DNA of 64,000 nucleotides from Enterobacter asburiae. Lineage in GTDB: Bacteria > Pseudomonadota > Gammaproteobacteria > Enterobacterales > Enterobacteriaceae. A model generated the notes under the pieces. It was not told the DNA's origin. It did no database searches and saw only the letters and a list, made by a program, of their open reading frames with translations. Both the position numbers and the translations under genes were made by a program. How positions within the stretch are numbered: the first letter of the stretch is position 1; every line of letters begins with the position of its first letter. The stretch is from contig NZ_AP019632.1 in NCBI RefSeq assembly GCF_007035645.1, forward strand, positions 2,542,001-2,606,000, written 5' to 3'. Below, piece by piece: positions 53,528 to 62,917 of this stretch.

Positions 53528-54889
53528 ATGTTTGCGAATCGCCGTTCTGTAAAGGGCCGTTATATCTCGTTCTGTCTAGGTTGTATTGCTGTTATCGGCA
53601 TCTTACACGCCCTGTTTTCAAAAATTGCCGAATGGGTTCCTACCTTTTCGTCTCACTTGTTCCCTACGCTCACCATTTTTTTACTGGTGTTTGACCTGTT
53701 TATTGCCTGCTTTATGGCAATGAAATACTGGTGTGACCGAAAACGGTTGTATCTGGTATCGCTTGCTTTTGCCTTTGCCGGGTCGGCATCGCTGATGGTC
53801 GGAACGCTGTGCAGCTTTCCCGCCTGGCTGGACCTCTATCAGTTCAACGCGGTGAACTACAACGATGCGATGATCTTCTATATGTTCCGCCATCTCTTAA
53901 TGGCGGTGCTAATAATCGTTTCGGCAATACTTTATACCACGCGCAATTGTCCCCTTTCGCGGCTGGCGCATATTGCTATTGTGAGCGGCGAGTTTCTCTT
54001 TACCGCTTTTACTGTAGGGTTGGCCTGGATGTATTCCAGTCATTCTTCCATTTTATCCATTGATCTTGTTGATAATGAAACCCGTGAGTTTATGGTTCTC
54101 TGGAGCCACTTTATTAATATTGCATTGATTGCACTCTGGGGGGTCACATTAGCCACGCTGATGTTTATTACGCGCATACGCAACTTATTCTGGGTGGGCG
54201 GTAATTTTCTGTGCGTCTGCTATATCGTCACGCTCTCAATGCTGTTAGTGGGTGGACATGTTGAAGATGTCTCCTGGTATCGCGCTCGCTTATTTGAAAC
54301 CGTCGCCACGCTGATGATCATTTTTGTTCTGCTCTACGATGTTTTCAGGCTGTATCGCGACTCGCACGTTAAGTATCAGCAGTCTTACCAGAACTCCATT
54401 CGCGACCCGCTGACGCGCCTGTATAACCGCAGTTATTTTTATGAAACATTAAAGCAGGCGCTGGATATTGCCAAAACCAGCCGTCCGGTTTCCGTCATCG
54501 TCAGCGATCTCGATCGCTTCAAGCGCATCAACGACACCTACGGGCATCTTCAGGGCGACAAGGTCCTGCAGTTTGTCGCTAATCTGCTGATGGATTCCGT
54601 GCGCCCCCAGGACATCGCGGCCCGTATCGGTGGTGAGGAGTTTGTTCTGATGCTGGCCAACACCTCATCAGACGCGGCGTATCAGGTGGCGGAACGCATA
54701 CGGTTAAATCTGAGCAGCTTCGATAACGCCAGCAGCGGCGGTCAACTACCGGAGCCAATCACGATTAGCATGGGGGTATATACGGCAACGTCACCCGCAA
54801 TAGCCGCAGAAACGTGCGTGGAAAATGCCGACAAAGCGATGTATGAAGCGAAGGAGACGGGCCGTAACCGCGTTGTCGTCTTTAAGTAA
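53528..54889 (+). CDS. Diguanylate cyclase with N-terminal membrane sensor (MASE4-like)
   Basis: The 453-residue protein has about eight hydrophobic segments in residues 15-270 that resemble the MASE4 sensor, then a GGDEF domain. DLDRFKRINDTYGHLQGDKVL and RIGGEEF mark an active cyclase. An RxxD inhibitory site (RPQD) lies five residues before GGEEF, so product inhibition is likely. It should make cyclic di-GMP, which favours sessile growth. It lies between slyB and slyA, which are adjacent in E. coli K-12. The start has a weak ribosome site; a frame from 53437 is not the same gene. Confidence 0.85.
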   Translation: MFANRRSVKGRYISFCLGCIAVIGILHALFSKIAEWVPTFSSHLFPTLTIFLLVFDLFIACFMAMKYWCDRKRLYLVSLAFAFAGSASLMVGTLCSFPAWLDLYQFNAVNYNDAMIFYMFRHLLMAVLIIVSAILYTTRNCPLSRLAHIAIVSGEFLFTAFTVGLAWMYSSHSSILSIDLVDNETREFMVLWSHFINIALIALWGVTLATLMFITRIRNLFWVGGNFLCVCYIVTLSMLLVGGHVEDVSWYRARLFETVATLMIIFVLLYDVFRLYRDSHVKYQQSYQNSIRDPLTRLYNRSYFYETLKQALDIAKTSRPVSVIVSDLDRFKRINDTYGHLQGDKVLQFVANLLMDSVRPQDIAARIGGEEFVLMLANTSSDAAYQVAERIRLNLSSFDNASSGGQLPEPITISMGVYTATSPAIAAETCVENADKAMYEAKETGRNRVVVFK

Positions 54890-54893
54890 AAAA

Positions 54894-54917
54894 AAGGCCT
54901 TGCTGCTGCAAGGCCTT
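54894..54917. terminator. Shared terminator of the cyclase gene and slyA
   Basis: A 10-bp stem AAGGCCTTGC/GCAAGGCCTT with loop TGCT is flanked by A and T tracts and serves both convergent genes. Confidence 0.85.
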
Positions 54918-54925
54918 GTTGTTTG

Positions 54926-55360
54926 TCAGTCGCGCGACTGTAGCTCATGGATGTTTTGCTCAAGGCGCCCAATGAGGCTGATGAGCATTTCCAGCTCCGC
55001 CGGTGAAACGCCTGACAGGATTTCACCGCGCGTCTTAGTGATCACGGCTTCCATTTCCGTGATGATAGGCGCCGCTTTCTCGGTGAGTTTAATCCGCTTG
55101 GCGCGACGATCGCTGGCGCAGGTTTGCCGCGAGATCAACCCCTTCTCTTCCAGCTGGTCAAGCGTGCGCACCAGCGACGGTTGCTCAATCCCTATCGCTT
55201 TTGCCAGTTGAATTTGCGACTGTTCGGGCGGCAGCTGATGAATGTTGTGCAGCGTGACCCAATGCGTCTGTGTGAGTTCCAGAGGTTTCAGGCGATGGTC
55301 AATCAGAGCACGCCAGACGCGTACCAACCTTGCCAGATCAGAACCTAATGGCGATTCCAA
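54926..55360 (-). CDS. slyA: MarR-family regulator SlyA
   Basis: SlyA is a dimeric winged-helix regulator that counters H-NS silencing. [42 protein letters not shown] is the DNA-binding region. The TTG at 55360 has GGAG six bases upstream and gives 144 residues as in E. coli; the ATG two codons earlier touches the GGAG and is poorly placed. A SlyA operator lies about 20 bp upstream. Confidence 0.94.
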   Translation of the reverse strand: MESPLGSDLARLVRVWRALIDHRLKPLELTQTHWVTLHNIHQLPPEQSQIQLAKAIGIEQPSLVRTLDQLEEKGLISRQTCASDRRAKRIKLTEKAAPIITEMEAVITKTRGEILSGVSPAELEMLISLIGRLEQNIHELQSRD

Positions 55361-55376
55361 TTTCATCTCCTTATAA

Positions 55377-55388
55377 TTAGCTTGCTAA
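55377..55388. promoter_or_regulatory. SlyA operator
   Basis: TTAGCTTGCTAA is the reverse of the described SlyA consensus TTAGCAAGCTAA (a perfect match), upstream of slyA and divergent from ydhI. Confidence 0.8.
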
Positions 55389-55552
55389 GTTATTATACTG
55401 ATTTTAGAATAGTGTGCAGCATTTGTATTGCCAAAACAAATGCAATACTGCATTCATCGGACTTAAAAGTATGACTTACACTGAATTGTGATGCTTCATC
55501 ATACTAAGACAAGCCAACGCGGCATTCTGTTCACTGCAAAGGATTTCTGCCC

Positions 55553-55789
55553 GTGACGTTTTTTCATCGCTCAGAGGGTTTACCCCTTCAGGACCTGATC
55601 TTCGGTGCGTCAGTCTTCTTTCCTCCTCTGTTTAAGGCCGTTCTGGTGGGCTTTATCCTCTGGCTCATCGCGCATCGCCTGCTTCGCGACTGGATGTACT
55701 CCGGCGAAATCTGGCATCCCATGCTGATGGATCTTTCCCTGTTTGCCCTTTCCGTATGCCTGGGCCTTGCCGTTTTGACTGTGTGGTGA
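55553..55789 (+). CDS. ydhI: DUF1656 membrane protein YdhI
   Basis: The 78-residue protein has two hydrophobic segments and contains [21 protein letters not shown] and [11 protein letters not shown], as in E. coli YdhI. Such proteins accompany AaeAB-type efflux pumps. The start is GTG at 55553. It begins the ydhIJK operon, divergent from slyA. Confidence 0.93.
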   Translation: MTFFHRSEGLPLQDLIFGASVFFPPLFKAVLVGFILWLIAHRLLRDWMYSGEIWHPMLMDLSLFALSVCLGLAVLTVW

Positions 55790-55791
55790 AT

Positions 55792-56652
55792 ATGTCCCTG
55801 AAAACGCTAAAGTACTTTTCCACCCTGTTGGTCCTTGCCCTCGCGCTGGTTGCGGGCTGGTGGATGTGGAATTTTTATATGCAGTCGCCCTGGACGCGTG
55901 ATGGCAAAGTCCGCGCTGAGCAGGTCAGCATTACCCCTCAGGTGTCGGGAAGTATTACGACGCTGTTGGTTAAGGATAACCAGTTCGTCAAAAAGGGAGA
56001 CATTTTATTCCGCATCGACGACACCCCGTACCACATTGCGATCCTGAACGCCCAGGCGCAGCTGGCAAAAGCCCAGTCGGATCTGGCTAAGGCCAACAAC
56101 GAGGCCAACCGCCGCCGCCACCTGTCACAAAACTACATCTCAGCGGAAGATTTAGACACCGCCAATATCAACGTCAAGGCGATGCAAGCTAACGTTAACG
56201 TGGCGGAGGCGACGCTGAAGCAGGCGCAGTGGCAACTGACCCAAACCGTGATTACGGCACCTGTTGATGGATGGGTGACCAACCTCTCGGCCCGCGTGGG
56301 GAATTATGCCACCACGGGACAACCGATATTTGCCCTCGTCGACAGCCACTCCTTCTACGTCGTGGGCTATTTCGAAGAGACTAAGCTTCGGCATATTCGC
56401 GAGGGTTCGCCAGCCGCAATAACGCTTTACAGCGGCTCTCAAAAGTTACAGGGTCACGTGTCCAGCATTGGCCGCGCCATTTACGATCAGAGTGTTGAAA
56501 CGGATTCAGGCCTGGTGCCGGACATAAAGCCGAACGTTCCCTGGGTGCGCCTGGCCCAGCGCGTTCCGGTTCGCGTGGAGTTTGACCGCTTGCCGGAGGA
56601 CATTACCCTGGTGTCCGGCACAACCTGCACTGTCTCCATCGGAAACCGGTGA
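55792..56652 (+). CDS. ydhJ: Membrane fusion protein YdhJ (HlyD family)
   Basis: YdhJ is a periplasmic adaptor with an N-terminal anchor, a biotinyl-lipoyl-like domain ([32 protein letters not shown]), an alpha hairpin, and a beta-barrel. The start at 55792 ([10 protein letters not shown]) gives 286 residues. It should link the YdhK pump to an outer-membrane channel. It starts 2 bp after ydhI and nearly overlaps ydhK. Confidence 0.93.
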   Translation: MSLKTLKYFSTLLVLALALVAGWWMWNFYMQSPWTRDGKVRAEQVSITPQVSGSITTLLVKDNQFVKKGDILFRIDDTPYHIAILNAQAQLAKAQSDLAKANNEANRRRHLSQNYISAEDLDTANINVKAMQANVNVAEATLKQAQWQLTQTVITAPVDGWVTNLSARVGNYATTGQPIFALVDSHSFYVVGYFEETKLRHIREGSPAAITLYSGSQKLQGHVSSIGRAIYDQSVETDSGLVPDIKPNVPWVRLAQRVPVRVEFDRLPEDITLVSGTTCTVSIGNR

Positions 56653-58685
56653 TGAAGCTGCAGGATCTCTCCTGGCAAAACACGCCGTGGATGAAAGCAA
56701 CGCGTCCCCAGTGGCGCTACGCGCTGCGTAACGGCATTGCCATGTGTCTTGCGCTGACTGTGGCTTATTACCTGAACCTGGATGAGCCCTACTGGGCGAT
56801 GACGTCTGCGGCGGTGGTCAGTTTTCCGACGGTAGGCGGGGTGATCAGTAAAAGCCTTGGCCGCATCGCAGGCAGCCTGCTGGGCGCCACCGCGGCGTTA
56901 ATTATCGCCGGCCATACGCTGAACGATCCGTGGTTGTTCCTGCTGAGCATGGCCGCATGGCTGGGCTGCTGTACCTGGGCCTGCGCCCATTTTACCAATA
57001 ACGTCGCCTACGCGTTCCAGCTGGCGGGCTATACCGCCGCCATTATCGCCTTTCCGGTGGTTAACGTGCTCGACACCACCGAGCTGTGGGATATTGCGCA
57101 GGCGCGCGTCTGTGAAGTGATTGTCGGGATCCTCAGCGGCGGCTTCATGATGATGATCCTCCCCAGCACATCCGACGGCACCGCGCTTATCACCGCGCTC
57201 AAAACCATGCACACACGGTTGCTGGAACACGCGAGTCTGCTGTGGCAACCGGATACCAGCGACGATATCCGCCTCGCGCATGAAAAGGTTATCGGACAGA
57301 TCCTGACGATGAATCTGTTGCGCATTCAGGCGTTCTGGAGCCACTACCGCTTTCGCCGCCAGAACACACTTCTTAACTATCTGCTGCACCAGCAGCTGCG
57401 CATGACCAGCGCCATCTCCAGCCTGCGCAGGATGCTGCTCAACTGGCCGACGCCGCCTGAAAACACCCGGGCCGTGATTGAAACGCTGCTCGCGGCCCTT
57501 GCGCGCCCGGGTGCGGACATTTACACCGTAGCGCGGATTATCGCCCCGCTCGCCCCGGTTGATGAATACGACTATCGCCATCGCGCTTTCTGGCAGCGCC
57601 TGAATTACTTTTGTCGGCTGTACCTGCGCAGCAGCCGCTGGATTACGGCCGTCGAAAACGCGACCCCATTGACGGAGTTCAACGTCCCCGGCAGCCCGGC
57701 ACTTGCGCGCCATACCGACTATCTGGAAGCGCTGTGGAGCGGTTTTCGCACCTTCTGTGCGCTGATGCTGGTGGGGGCGTGGAGCATTACCACGCAGTGG
57801 GAGTCCGGTACGGCGGCCCTGACGCTTGCCGCCATCAGCTGCGTGCTTTATTCCGTCGCGGCCTCGCCGTTCAACTCGCTTACGCTGCTGCTGCGCACGC
57901 TGGTGCTGCTGTCGCTGTTCAGCTTCGTGGTGAAGTTTGGCCTGATGGTGCAGATAAGCGATCTGTGGCAGTTCCTGCTGTTCCTGTTTCCCCTGTTAAC
58001 CACCATGCAGCTTCTGAAGCTGCAAATGCCTAAGCTGGCGGGCCTCTGGGGACAGCTGATTGTCTTTATGGGCTCGTTTATCTCCGTGACGAATCCACCG
58101 GTTTATGATTACGCCGATTTTCTCAATGATAACCTGGCAAAGATCCTTGGCGTGGGGCTGGCGTGGCTGGCTTTTGCGGTGTTACGTCCCGGCTCCGATG
58201 CACGCAAGAGCCGCAGGCATATTCGGGAGCTACGCAGAGGGTTTGTCGACCAGCTCAGCCGTAAACCGCACCTGGGTGAAAACGAGTATGAATCGCTGGT
58301 CTATCATCACGTCAGTCAGCTGAATAACAGCCAGGACGCGCTGTCCCGGCGCTGGCTGCTGCGCTGGGGCGTGGTGCTGTTGAACTGCTCGCACGTGGTC
58401 TGGCAGCTGCGCGCGTGGGAAACGCGTTCCGATCCGCTGTCGCAGGTTCGTGATGTTTGCATCTCCCTGCTGCGCGATGTAATGAGCGAGCGCGGTGTCC
58501 AGCAGCGGCCGCTGGAAGCCACGCTGAATGAACTGCAGCGGATCTGCGATACGCTGGCACAGCATCATCTGCCCGCAGCCCGTGATTTGGCCTCGATAAT
58601 CTGGCGCCTGCACTGCTCGCTGTCGCAGCTGGAACAGGCACCGCCACCGGGAACGATTGGAGATCAGATCACGCCGCACGCATAG
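56652..58685 (+). CDS. ydhK: FUSC-family efflux protein YdhK
   Basis: YdhK is a ~677-residue membrane protein with two membrane blocks, each of about five to six segments (residues ~25-170 and ~370-510), as in AaeB aromatic-acid exporters. [37 protein letters not shown] is highly conserved. The ATG at 56652 starts at the ydhJ stop. Its end overlaps the sodC end by 22 bp. Confidence 0.93.
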   Translation: MKLQDLSWQNTPWMKATRPQWRYALRNGIAMCLALTVAYYLNLDEPYWAMTSAAVVSFPTVGGVISKSLGRIAGSLLGATAALIIAGHTLNDPWLFLLSMAAWLGCCTWACAHFTNNVAYAFQLAGYTAAIIAFPVVNVLDTTELWDIAQARVCEVIVGILSGGFMMMILPSTSDGTALITALKTMHTRLLEHASLLWQPDTSDDIRLAHEKVIGQILTMNLLRIQAFWSHYRFRRQNTLLNYLLHQQLRMTSAISSLRRMLLNWPTPPENTRAVIETLLAALARPGADIYTVARIIAPLAPVDEYDYRHRAFWQRLNYFCRLYLRSSRWITAVENATPLTEFNVPGSPALARHTDYLEALWSGFRTFCALMLVGAWSITTQWESGTAALTLAAISCVLYSVAASPFNSLTLLLRTLVLLSLFSFVVKFGLMVQISDLWQFLLFLFPLLTTMQLLKLQMPKLAGLWGQLIVFMGSFISVTNPPVYDYADFLNDNLAKILGVGLAWLAFAVLRPGSDARKSRRHIRELRRGFVDQLSRKPHLGENEYESLVYHHVSQLNNSQDALSRRWLLRWGVVLLNCSHVVWQLRAWETRSDPLSQVRDVCISLLRDVMSERGVQQRPLEATLNELQRICDTLAQHHLPAARDLASIIWRLHCSLSQLEQAPPPGTIGDQITPHA

Positions 58686-59182
58686 CGTGCTCCGCCACCG
58701 CCAAGTGGTTTAGGCCGATCGGACATATTGTCGCCGCCGACATGGATCATCAGCGCCTTGCCTTTCACCTCATCCAGCTTTTTCAGTCGCGGCGCGACAA
58801 CAGGATCGGTGGCTTTACCGTCGTTATTCACCACCAGCACAGGCAGATCGCCTAAATGCCCCATTCCATCCGGGCCTTCATGCTTGCCGGAATGCTGCGG
58901 ATCGAGGTGCCCTCCTGCCGCTTCCGCCGCAGACGGTTTACCTTCTTTTAAAGCGGGCTGACAGCTGCCTTTGGCGTGGACATGGAAACCATGTTCACCG
59001 GGAGGGAGGGCTTTGAGGTTGGGGGCAAACTCCAGTCCTTTATCGGTTTCAGTGATTTTCACCGTTCCGATGGACTGACCCACACCCTGTGGGGTGACGA
59101 GATTCATTTCCACTTCGTCACTGGCTGCCTGCGCCCCTGCGCAAACAACCAGCGTGACCAGTGCCAGAGCAAAACGCTTCAT
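58664..59182 (-). CDS. sodC: Periplasmic Cu/Zn superoxide dismutase
   Basis: SodC removes superoxide in the periplasm. A signal peptide ([19 protein letters not shown]) leads the 172 residues. Metal ligands fit H67, H69, H92, H101, H109, D112 and H147; the disulphide cysteines are C74 and C169. It is convergent with ydhK and overlaps its end. Confidence 0.96.
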   Translation of the reverse strand: MKRFALALVTLVVCAGAQAASDEVEMNLVTPQGVGQSIGTVKITETDKGLEFAPNLKALPPGEHGFHVHAKGSCQPALKEGKPSAAEAAGGHLDPQHSGKHEGPDGMGHLGDLPVLVVNNDGKATDPVVAPRLKKLDEVKGKALMIHVGGDNMSDRPKPLGGGGARYACGVI

Positions 59183-59263
59183 AGTGACCTCCGCGGGTTT
59201 TTTTTTGCCCCTTAAGTGTATACCAGGGGCAAAGATTTCACCGGAAAGCCACCTTCAGGCGGT

Positions 59264-60160
59264 TTATGGTACGTCGTAACCCAGCGCGGCCTTACGGATG
59301 CGGAACCACTGCTGACGGGTCATCTGCAGCTCTTCAGCGGCCAGTGCAGAACGCACGCGTTCTATTTTGCCGGAGCCGATAATGGGCAGCGGTTTTGACG
59401 GCAGGCGCAGGATCCATGCGTAAACCACCTGTTCGATGCTCTCCGCGTTCAGTTCGCGGGCGATGGTTTCAAGCTCGTTGCGCAGCGGCTGGAATTCCTC
59501 ATCATTAAACAGACGTCCGCCCCCCAGGCAGGACCACGCCATCGGGCGAATGCGCAGCTGCTGCAGCTGATCGAGCGTACCATCCAGCAGCAGCGGCTGG
59601 TGTACCGGGGAGATCTCAACCTGGTTGGTGGCGAGGGTGAACGGCAGACGAGACTGAAGCAGCGCAAACTGTGCCGGGGTAAAGTTTGACACGCCGAAGT
59701 GACGCACTTTCCCACTCTGATGCAGGTTCAGGAAGGCTTCCGCTACCTCATCGGCATCCATCAGCGGGTCGGGGCGGTGGATTAACAGCAGGTCGATACG
59801 GTCGGTCGCCAGATTGACCAACGACTGCTCGGCGCTCTTGATGATATGCGCGCTGTCGGTGATGTAATGACCGAGGGCATGTTCAGGTTTAGCCGTGGTG
59901 GCAATCCCGCACTTCGTGACGATCTCCATGCGGTCGCGGAGAGCCGGAACCAGCTTGAGCGCCTCGCCAAAGGCGGCTTCACACAGGTAGCCACCGTAAA
60001 TATCCGCATGATCGACGGTGGTGACGCCTAAATCGATATGCTCTTCAATAAAGCTCGCCAGCTGGAGGGGGGACATATTCCAGTCCATCAGGCGCCAGTA
60101 GCCCATCACAAAACGGGAGAATTCTGGCCCCTGGGGGGCAAGGGTAATTCGCTGAACCAT
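59264..60160 (-). CDS. ydhF: Aldo/keto reductase YdhF
   Basis: The 298-residue protein has a TIM-barrel aldo/keto reductase pattern: the catalytic tetrad fits VDHADIYGGY (Asp, Tyr), the lysine in VTKCG and the histidine in LLIHRPDP. The substrate is unknown. It matches E. coli YdhF in length and place between sodC and ydhL. Confidence 0.94.
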   Translation of the reverse strand: MVQRITLAPQGPEFSRFVMGYWRLMDWNMSPLQLASFIEEHIDLGVTTVDHADIYGGYLCEAAFGEALKLVPALRDRMEIVTKCGIATTAKPEHALGHYITDSAHIIKSAEQSLVNLATDRIDLLLIHRPDPLMDADEVAEAFLNLHQSGKVRHFGVSNFTPAQFALLQSRLPFTLATNQVEISPVHQPLLLDGTLDQLQQLRIRPMAWSCLGGGRLFNDEEFQPLRNELETIARELNAESIEQVVYAWILRLPSKPLPIIGSGKIERVRSALAAEELQMTRQQWFRIRKAALGYDVP

Positions 60161-60208
60161 AACATTTTCCTCAAGGACGTAATGTCATGAGTATACGCAA
60201 TTACCGTG

Positions 60209-60448
60209 TTAAAAAAGTGAAGGCTGCTGCGGTTCTTCGGTCTCACCGGCTTTGTTTGCGCGTATTTTGCGCAGAAGTCGCTGTCGGCAAAGGCGAAGCA
60301 CCTCTTGTTTTTGCGTGTCGCTAAAGTTTTGCCAGTTAAAACGCTCATCACGGGTACGCATGCACCCGCGGCAATACCCGCGTTCATCTACCTGACAAAT
60401 ACCCCGGCACGGGCTCTGGATGGGGAAAAACTCCAGCTGCTCTGCCAC
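60209..60448 (-). CDS. ydhL: DUF1289 family protein YdhL
   Basis: The 79-residue protein contains SPCRGICQVDERGYCRGCMRTRDE, the cysteine-rich DUF1289 motif. A GTG at 60448 with GGAGG five bases upstream gives the same length and start as E. coli. Upstream frame to 60532 lacks support. Function unknown. Confidence 0.9.
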   Translation of the reverse strand: MAEQLEFFPIQSPCRGICQVDERGYCRGCMRTRDERFNWQNFSDTQKQEVLRLCRQRLLRKIRANKAGETEEPQQPSLF

Positions 60449-60530
60449 ACTCACCTCCCGATAGCTACTCTCACCTACAGTGAAGACGTTAAACGCGCCA
60501 CGTGCAAGGGCTTTACCACAGATTTGTGGC

Positions 60531-60563
60531 ATTAAGGTTTCACTAATCTTCCCTCCCTATACT
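60531..60563 (+). promoter_or_regulatory. Possible PmrA box and -10 before the eptA-like gene
   Basis: ATTAAG (60531-60536), five bases, then ACTAAT (60542-60547) resemble the PmrA half-sites (C/T)TTAAG-N5-(C/T)TTAAG with mismatches. A TATACT -10 lies 10 bp on (60558-60563), 35 bp before the start codon. Confidence 0.35.
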
Positions 60564-60597
60564 CGGCCCATCAATACAATGACAGGTTTCCCGTTCG

Positions 60598-62223
60598 ATG
60601 TGGTTAATCAAAAAGTTACAATGTAACGACATTAAATTTACTCTGGGCTGTGCACTCTTTTTTACGTTGATTAATGGGCTGTTTATCCAGCGCAGCTGGG
60701 CGATTATCGCCCCTGCGCATCTGCACGATATCCTCTTTGCCGCGTCCGTACCGCTGGTGCTTTTTTGCGGCTGGGTGATTGTCTTTAGCCTGCTAAACAT
60801 TCCGTATATCCGCAAGCCGCTGCTGATTGTCTTAACCATCGGTTGCGCCGCAGCGACCTATTTTATGTACACCTACGGCGCGGTTATCGATCAGAACATG
60901 ATTGTGAACGTGTTCGAAACCAACTCACAGGAAGCCACCGCCCTGGTCACCCCGCAGATGATTCTGTGGATTGCCCTTGCCGGCCTCGTTCCCTCGGTTG
61001 TGCTGGCGTTGACCCGCATCCGTACCGGAAAATGGTGGTATGCCCTGCTGACGCGCGTTGCCGCGATGCTCGGTGCCCTGCTGGTGATTATCCTGATTGC
61101 CGCGCTGTTTTATAAAGATTACGCGTCGCTGTTTCGCAACAACAAAAGCATCGTCAAAATGGTGACCCCGGCGAACTATGTCAGCGCCGTGGTGAAGTAC
61201 AGCAAAATGCGCTGGTTTGCAGGCGATCAAACGCTGGTGCGGATTGGCGAAGATGCCCATAAAGGGCCATTGATTTCCGGTCAGCAAAAGAAAACCGTTC
61301 TGGTGCTTGTCGTCGGCGAAGCGTCTCGCGCGGCAAACTACTCCCTGAACGGTTACGGGCGTGAAACCAACCCGGAGCTGAAAAAGCAGGATGTGATTAA
61401 CTTCCCGCAGGCCTCCTCGTGCGGGACTGAAACCGCCGTTTCCGTTCCCTGCATGTTCTCCGGCATGACGCGCAGCAAATACGATGCCGACCTGGCTCAT
61501 CATCAGGAAGGGCTGCTCGACGTGCTCAACCATGCGGGCGTCAACCTGCTGTGGCGCGACAACGACGGCGGCTGCAAAGGTGCCTGCGATCGCATACCCC
61601 ATACCGACATGACGCAGTGGAAACTGGACCAGTTCTGCAAAGACAAATCCTGTATCGACGATGTCAATTTCTACCGTCTGGACAACGTGCTGGATGGCCT
61701 GAAGCAGGACACGGTGCTGGTTATCCACCTGATGGGGAGCCACGGTCCGGCATACTATCGCCGTTACCCGGACAACTTCCGTAAATTCACCCCAACCTGC
61801 GACACTAATGAAATTCAGGATTGCGACCATCAGGCGCTGATCAATACCTATGACAACACTATCCTCTATACAGACAGTATGGTCAGCAAAACCATTGATG
61901 CGCTGAAAGCGCGCCAGTCGAGCATGAACACCGCGCTGATTTATCTCTCAGATCACGGTGAATCGCTGGGCGAAAGCGGTATTTATCTGCACGGCACGCC
62001 GTACATGCTGGCGCCGGAGCAGCAAACGCATATTCCGTTTATGTTCTGGCTGTCACCGGATTACGCGAAAAACTTTGGCGTCAACGAACAGTGTTTGCGC
62101 GACAATGCAGCAAAAAATGCGGTTTCCCAGGACAATTTATTCTCAACCGTATTGGGTATGATGGACGTGAAATCAACGGTTTATCAACCGCAGCTGGATA
62201 TACTGAGCGCCTGTCGTCAGTAA
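60598..62223 (+). CDS. eptA: Lipid A phosphoethanolamine transferase (EptA-type)
   Basis: The 541-residue enzyme moves phosphoethanolamine from phosphatidylethanolamine to lipid A, which lowers binding of cationic peptides and polymyxins. Five hydrophobic segments lie in residues 15-170, then a periplasmic sulphatase-like domain. Zinc and catalytic residues fit E241 (VVGEASRAANYSLNGYGRETNP), T279 (SSCGTETAVSVPCMFSGM) and LSDHGESLGE, HGTPY. Several cysteines match the family disulphides. It is chromosomal, between ydhL and nemR, where E. coli K-12 has no gene. The assignment as EptA rather than a sister family is by pattern; it is not MCR-like at the N-terminus as I recall those proteins. Confidence 0.83.
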   Translation: MWLIKKLQCNDIKFTLGCALFFTLINGLFIQRSWAIIAPAHLHDILFAASVPLVLFCGWVIVFSLLNIPYIRKPLLIVLTIGCAAATYFMYTYGAVIDQNMIVNVFETNSQEATALVTPQMILWIALAGLVPSVVLALTRIRTGKWWYALLTRVAAMLGALLVIILIAALFYKDYASLFRNNKSIVKMVTPANYVSAVVKYSKMRWFAGDQTLVRIGEDAHKGPLISGQQKKTVLVLVVGEASRAANYSLNGYGRETNPELKKQDVINFPQASSCGTETAVSVPCMFSGMTRSKYDADLAHHQEGLLDVLNHAGVNLLWRDNDGGCKGACDRIPHTDMTQWKLDQFCKDKSCIDDVNFYRLDNVLDGLKQDTVLVIHLMGSHGPAYYRRYPDNFRKFTPTCDTNEIQDCDHQALINTYDNTILYTDSMVSKTIDALKARQSSMNTALIYLSDHGESLGESGIYLHGTPYMLAPEQQTHIPFMFWLSPDYAKNFGVNEQCLRDNAAKNAVSQDNLFSTVLGMMDVKSTVYQPQLDILSACRQ

Positions 62224-62235
62224 ACTCGCTTGCAT

Positions 62236-62251
62236 TAGACCGAACGGTCTA
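62236..62251. promoter_or_regulatory. NemR box
   Basis: TAGACCGAACGGTCTA is a perfect-ended dyad 14 bp before nemR, matching the described NemR operator. Confidence 0.85.
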
Positions 62252-62264
62252 TTAGAGTGCGGCC

Positions 62265-62864
62265 ATGAGCAGAAATACTGAACACGATACCCGCGAACAT
62301 TTACTGGCAACCGGCGAGCGACTTTGCATGCATCGCGGGTTTACCGGTATGGGGTTGAGCGAGCTATTAAAAACCGCTGAGGTACCGAAGGGGTCGTTTT
62401 ATCACTACTTCCGGTCCAAAGAGGCTTTTGGCGTAGCGATGCTGGAGCGTCATTATGCTGGCTACCACCAGCGTCTGGCGACCCACTTTGCGTCGGGTGA
62501 AGGTAACTACCGGGATCGTGTTCTGAACTACTATCAGGAAACGCTGAACCAGTTCTGTCAGCAGGGCATTATCAGCGGATGCCTGACAGTTAAGCTGTCT
62601 GCAGAAGTGTGCGATCTTTCTGAAGATATGCGCACGGCGATGGATAAAGGTGCCCGCGGCGTTATCGCCCTGCTGGCCCAGGCGCTGGAGAAAGGCCGCG
62701 ATGAAAAAACGCTGGCCTTTTCCGGCGAGCCGTTAACCCAGGCGCAGGTGTTATATGCGCTCTGGCTAGGCGCTAACCTGCAGGCAAAAATTTCGCGCAG
62801 TGCCGTTCCGCTGGAAAGCGCGCTGGCACATGTGAAAAACAGCATTACTGCGCCTGGCATTTAA
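62265..62864 (+). CDS. nemR: TetR-family repressor NemR
   Basis: NemR represses nemRA and is released by electrophiles and hypochlorous acid through cysteine modification. The helix-turn-helix region ([32 protein letters not shown]) and the redox cysteine in [16 protein letters not shown] are present. The 199 residues match E. coli. Confidence 0.96.
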   Translation: MSRNTEHDTREHLLATGERLCMHRGFTGMGLSELLKTAEVPKGSFYHYFRSKEAFGVAMLERHYAGYHQRLATHFASGEGNYRDRVLNYYQETLNQFCQQGIISGCLTVKLSAEVCDLSEDMRTAMDKGARGVIALLAQALEKGRDEKTLAFSGEPLTQAQVLYALWLGANLQAKISRSAVPLESALAHVKNSITAPGI

Positions 62865-62889
62865 CAGGCGTTTTTATTTACCCAATAAC

Positions 62890-62904
62890 TAGTCGACTGG
62901 TCTA
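62890..62904. promoter_or_regulatory. Imperfect NemR-like site before nemA
   Basis: TAGTCGACTGGTCTA resembles half of the NemR box with a poor other half and lies 14 bp before nemA. Confidence 0.3.
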
Positions 62905-62917
62905 CTCAGGAGTCTTT

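Noticed and set aside
60598-62223. MCR-9 or MCR-10 type mobile colistin resistance gene
   Set aside because: The N-terminal membrane part does not resemble MCR-9 as I recall it, there are no insertion sequences nearby, and the gene lies in ordinary chromosomal context.
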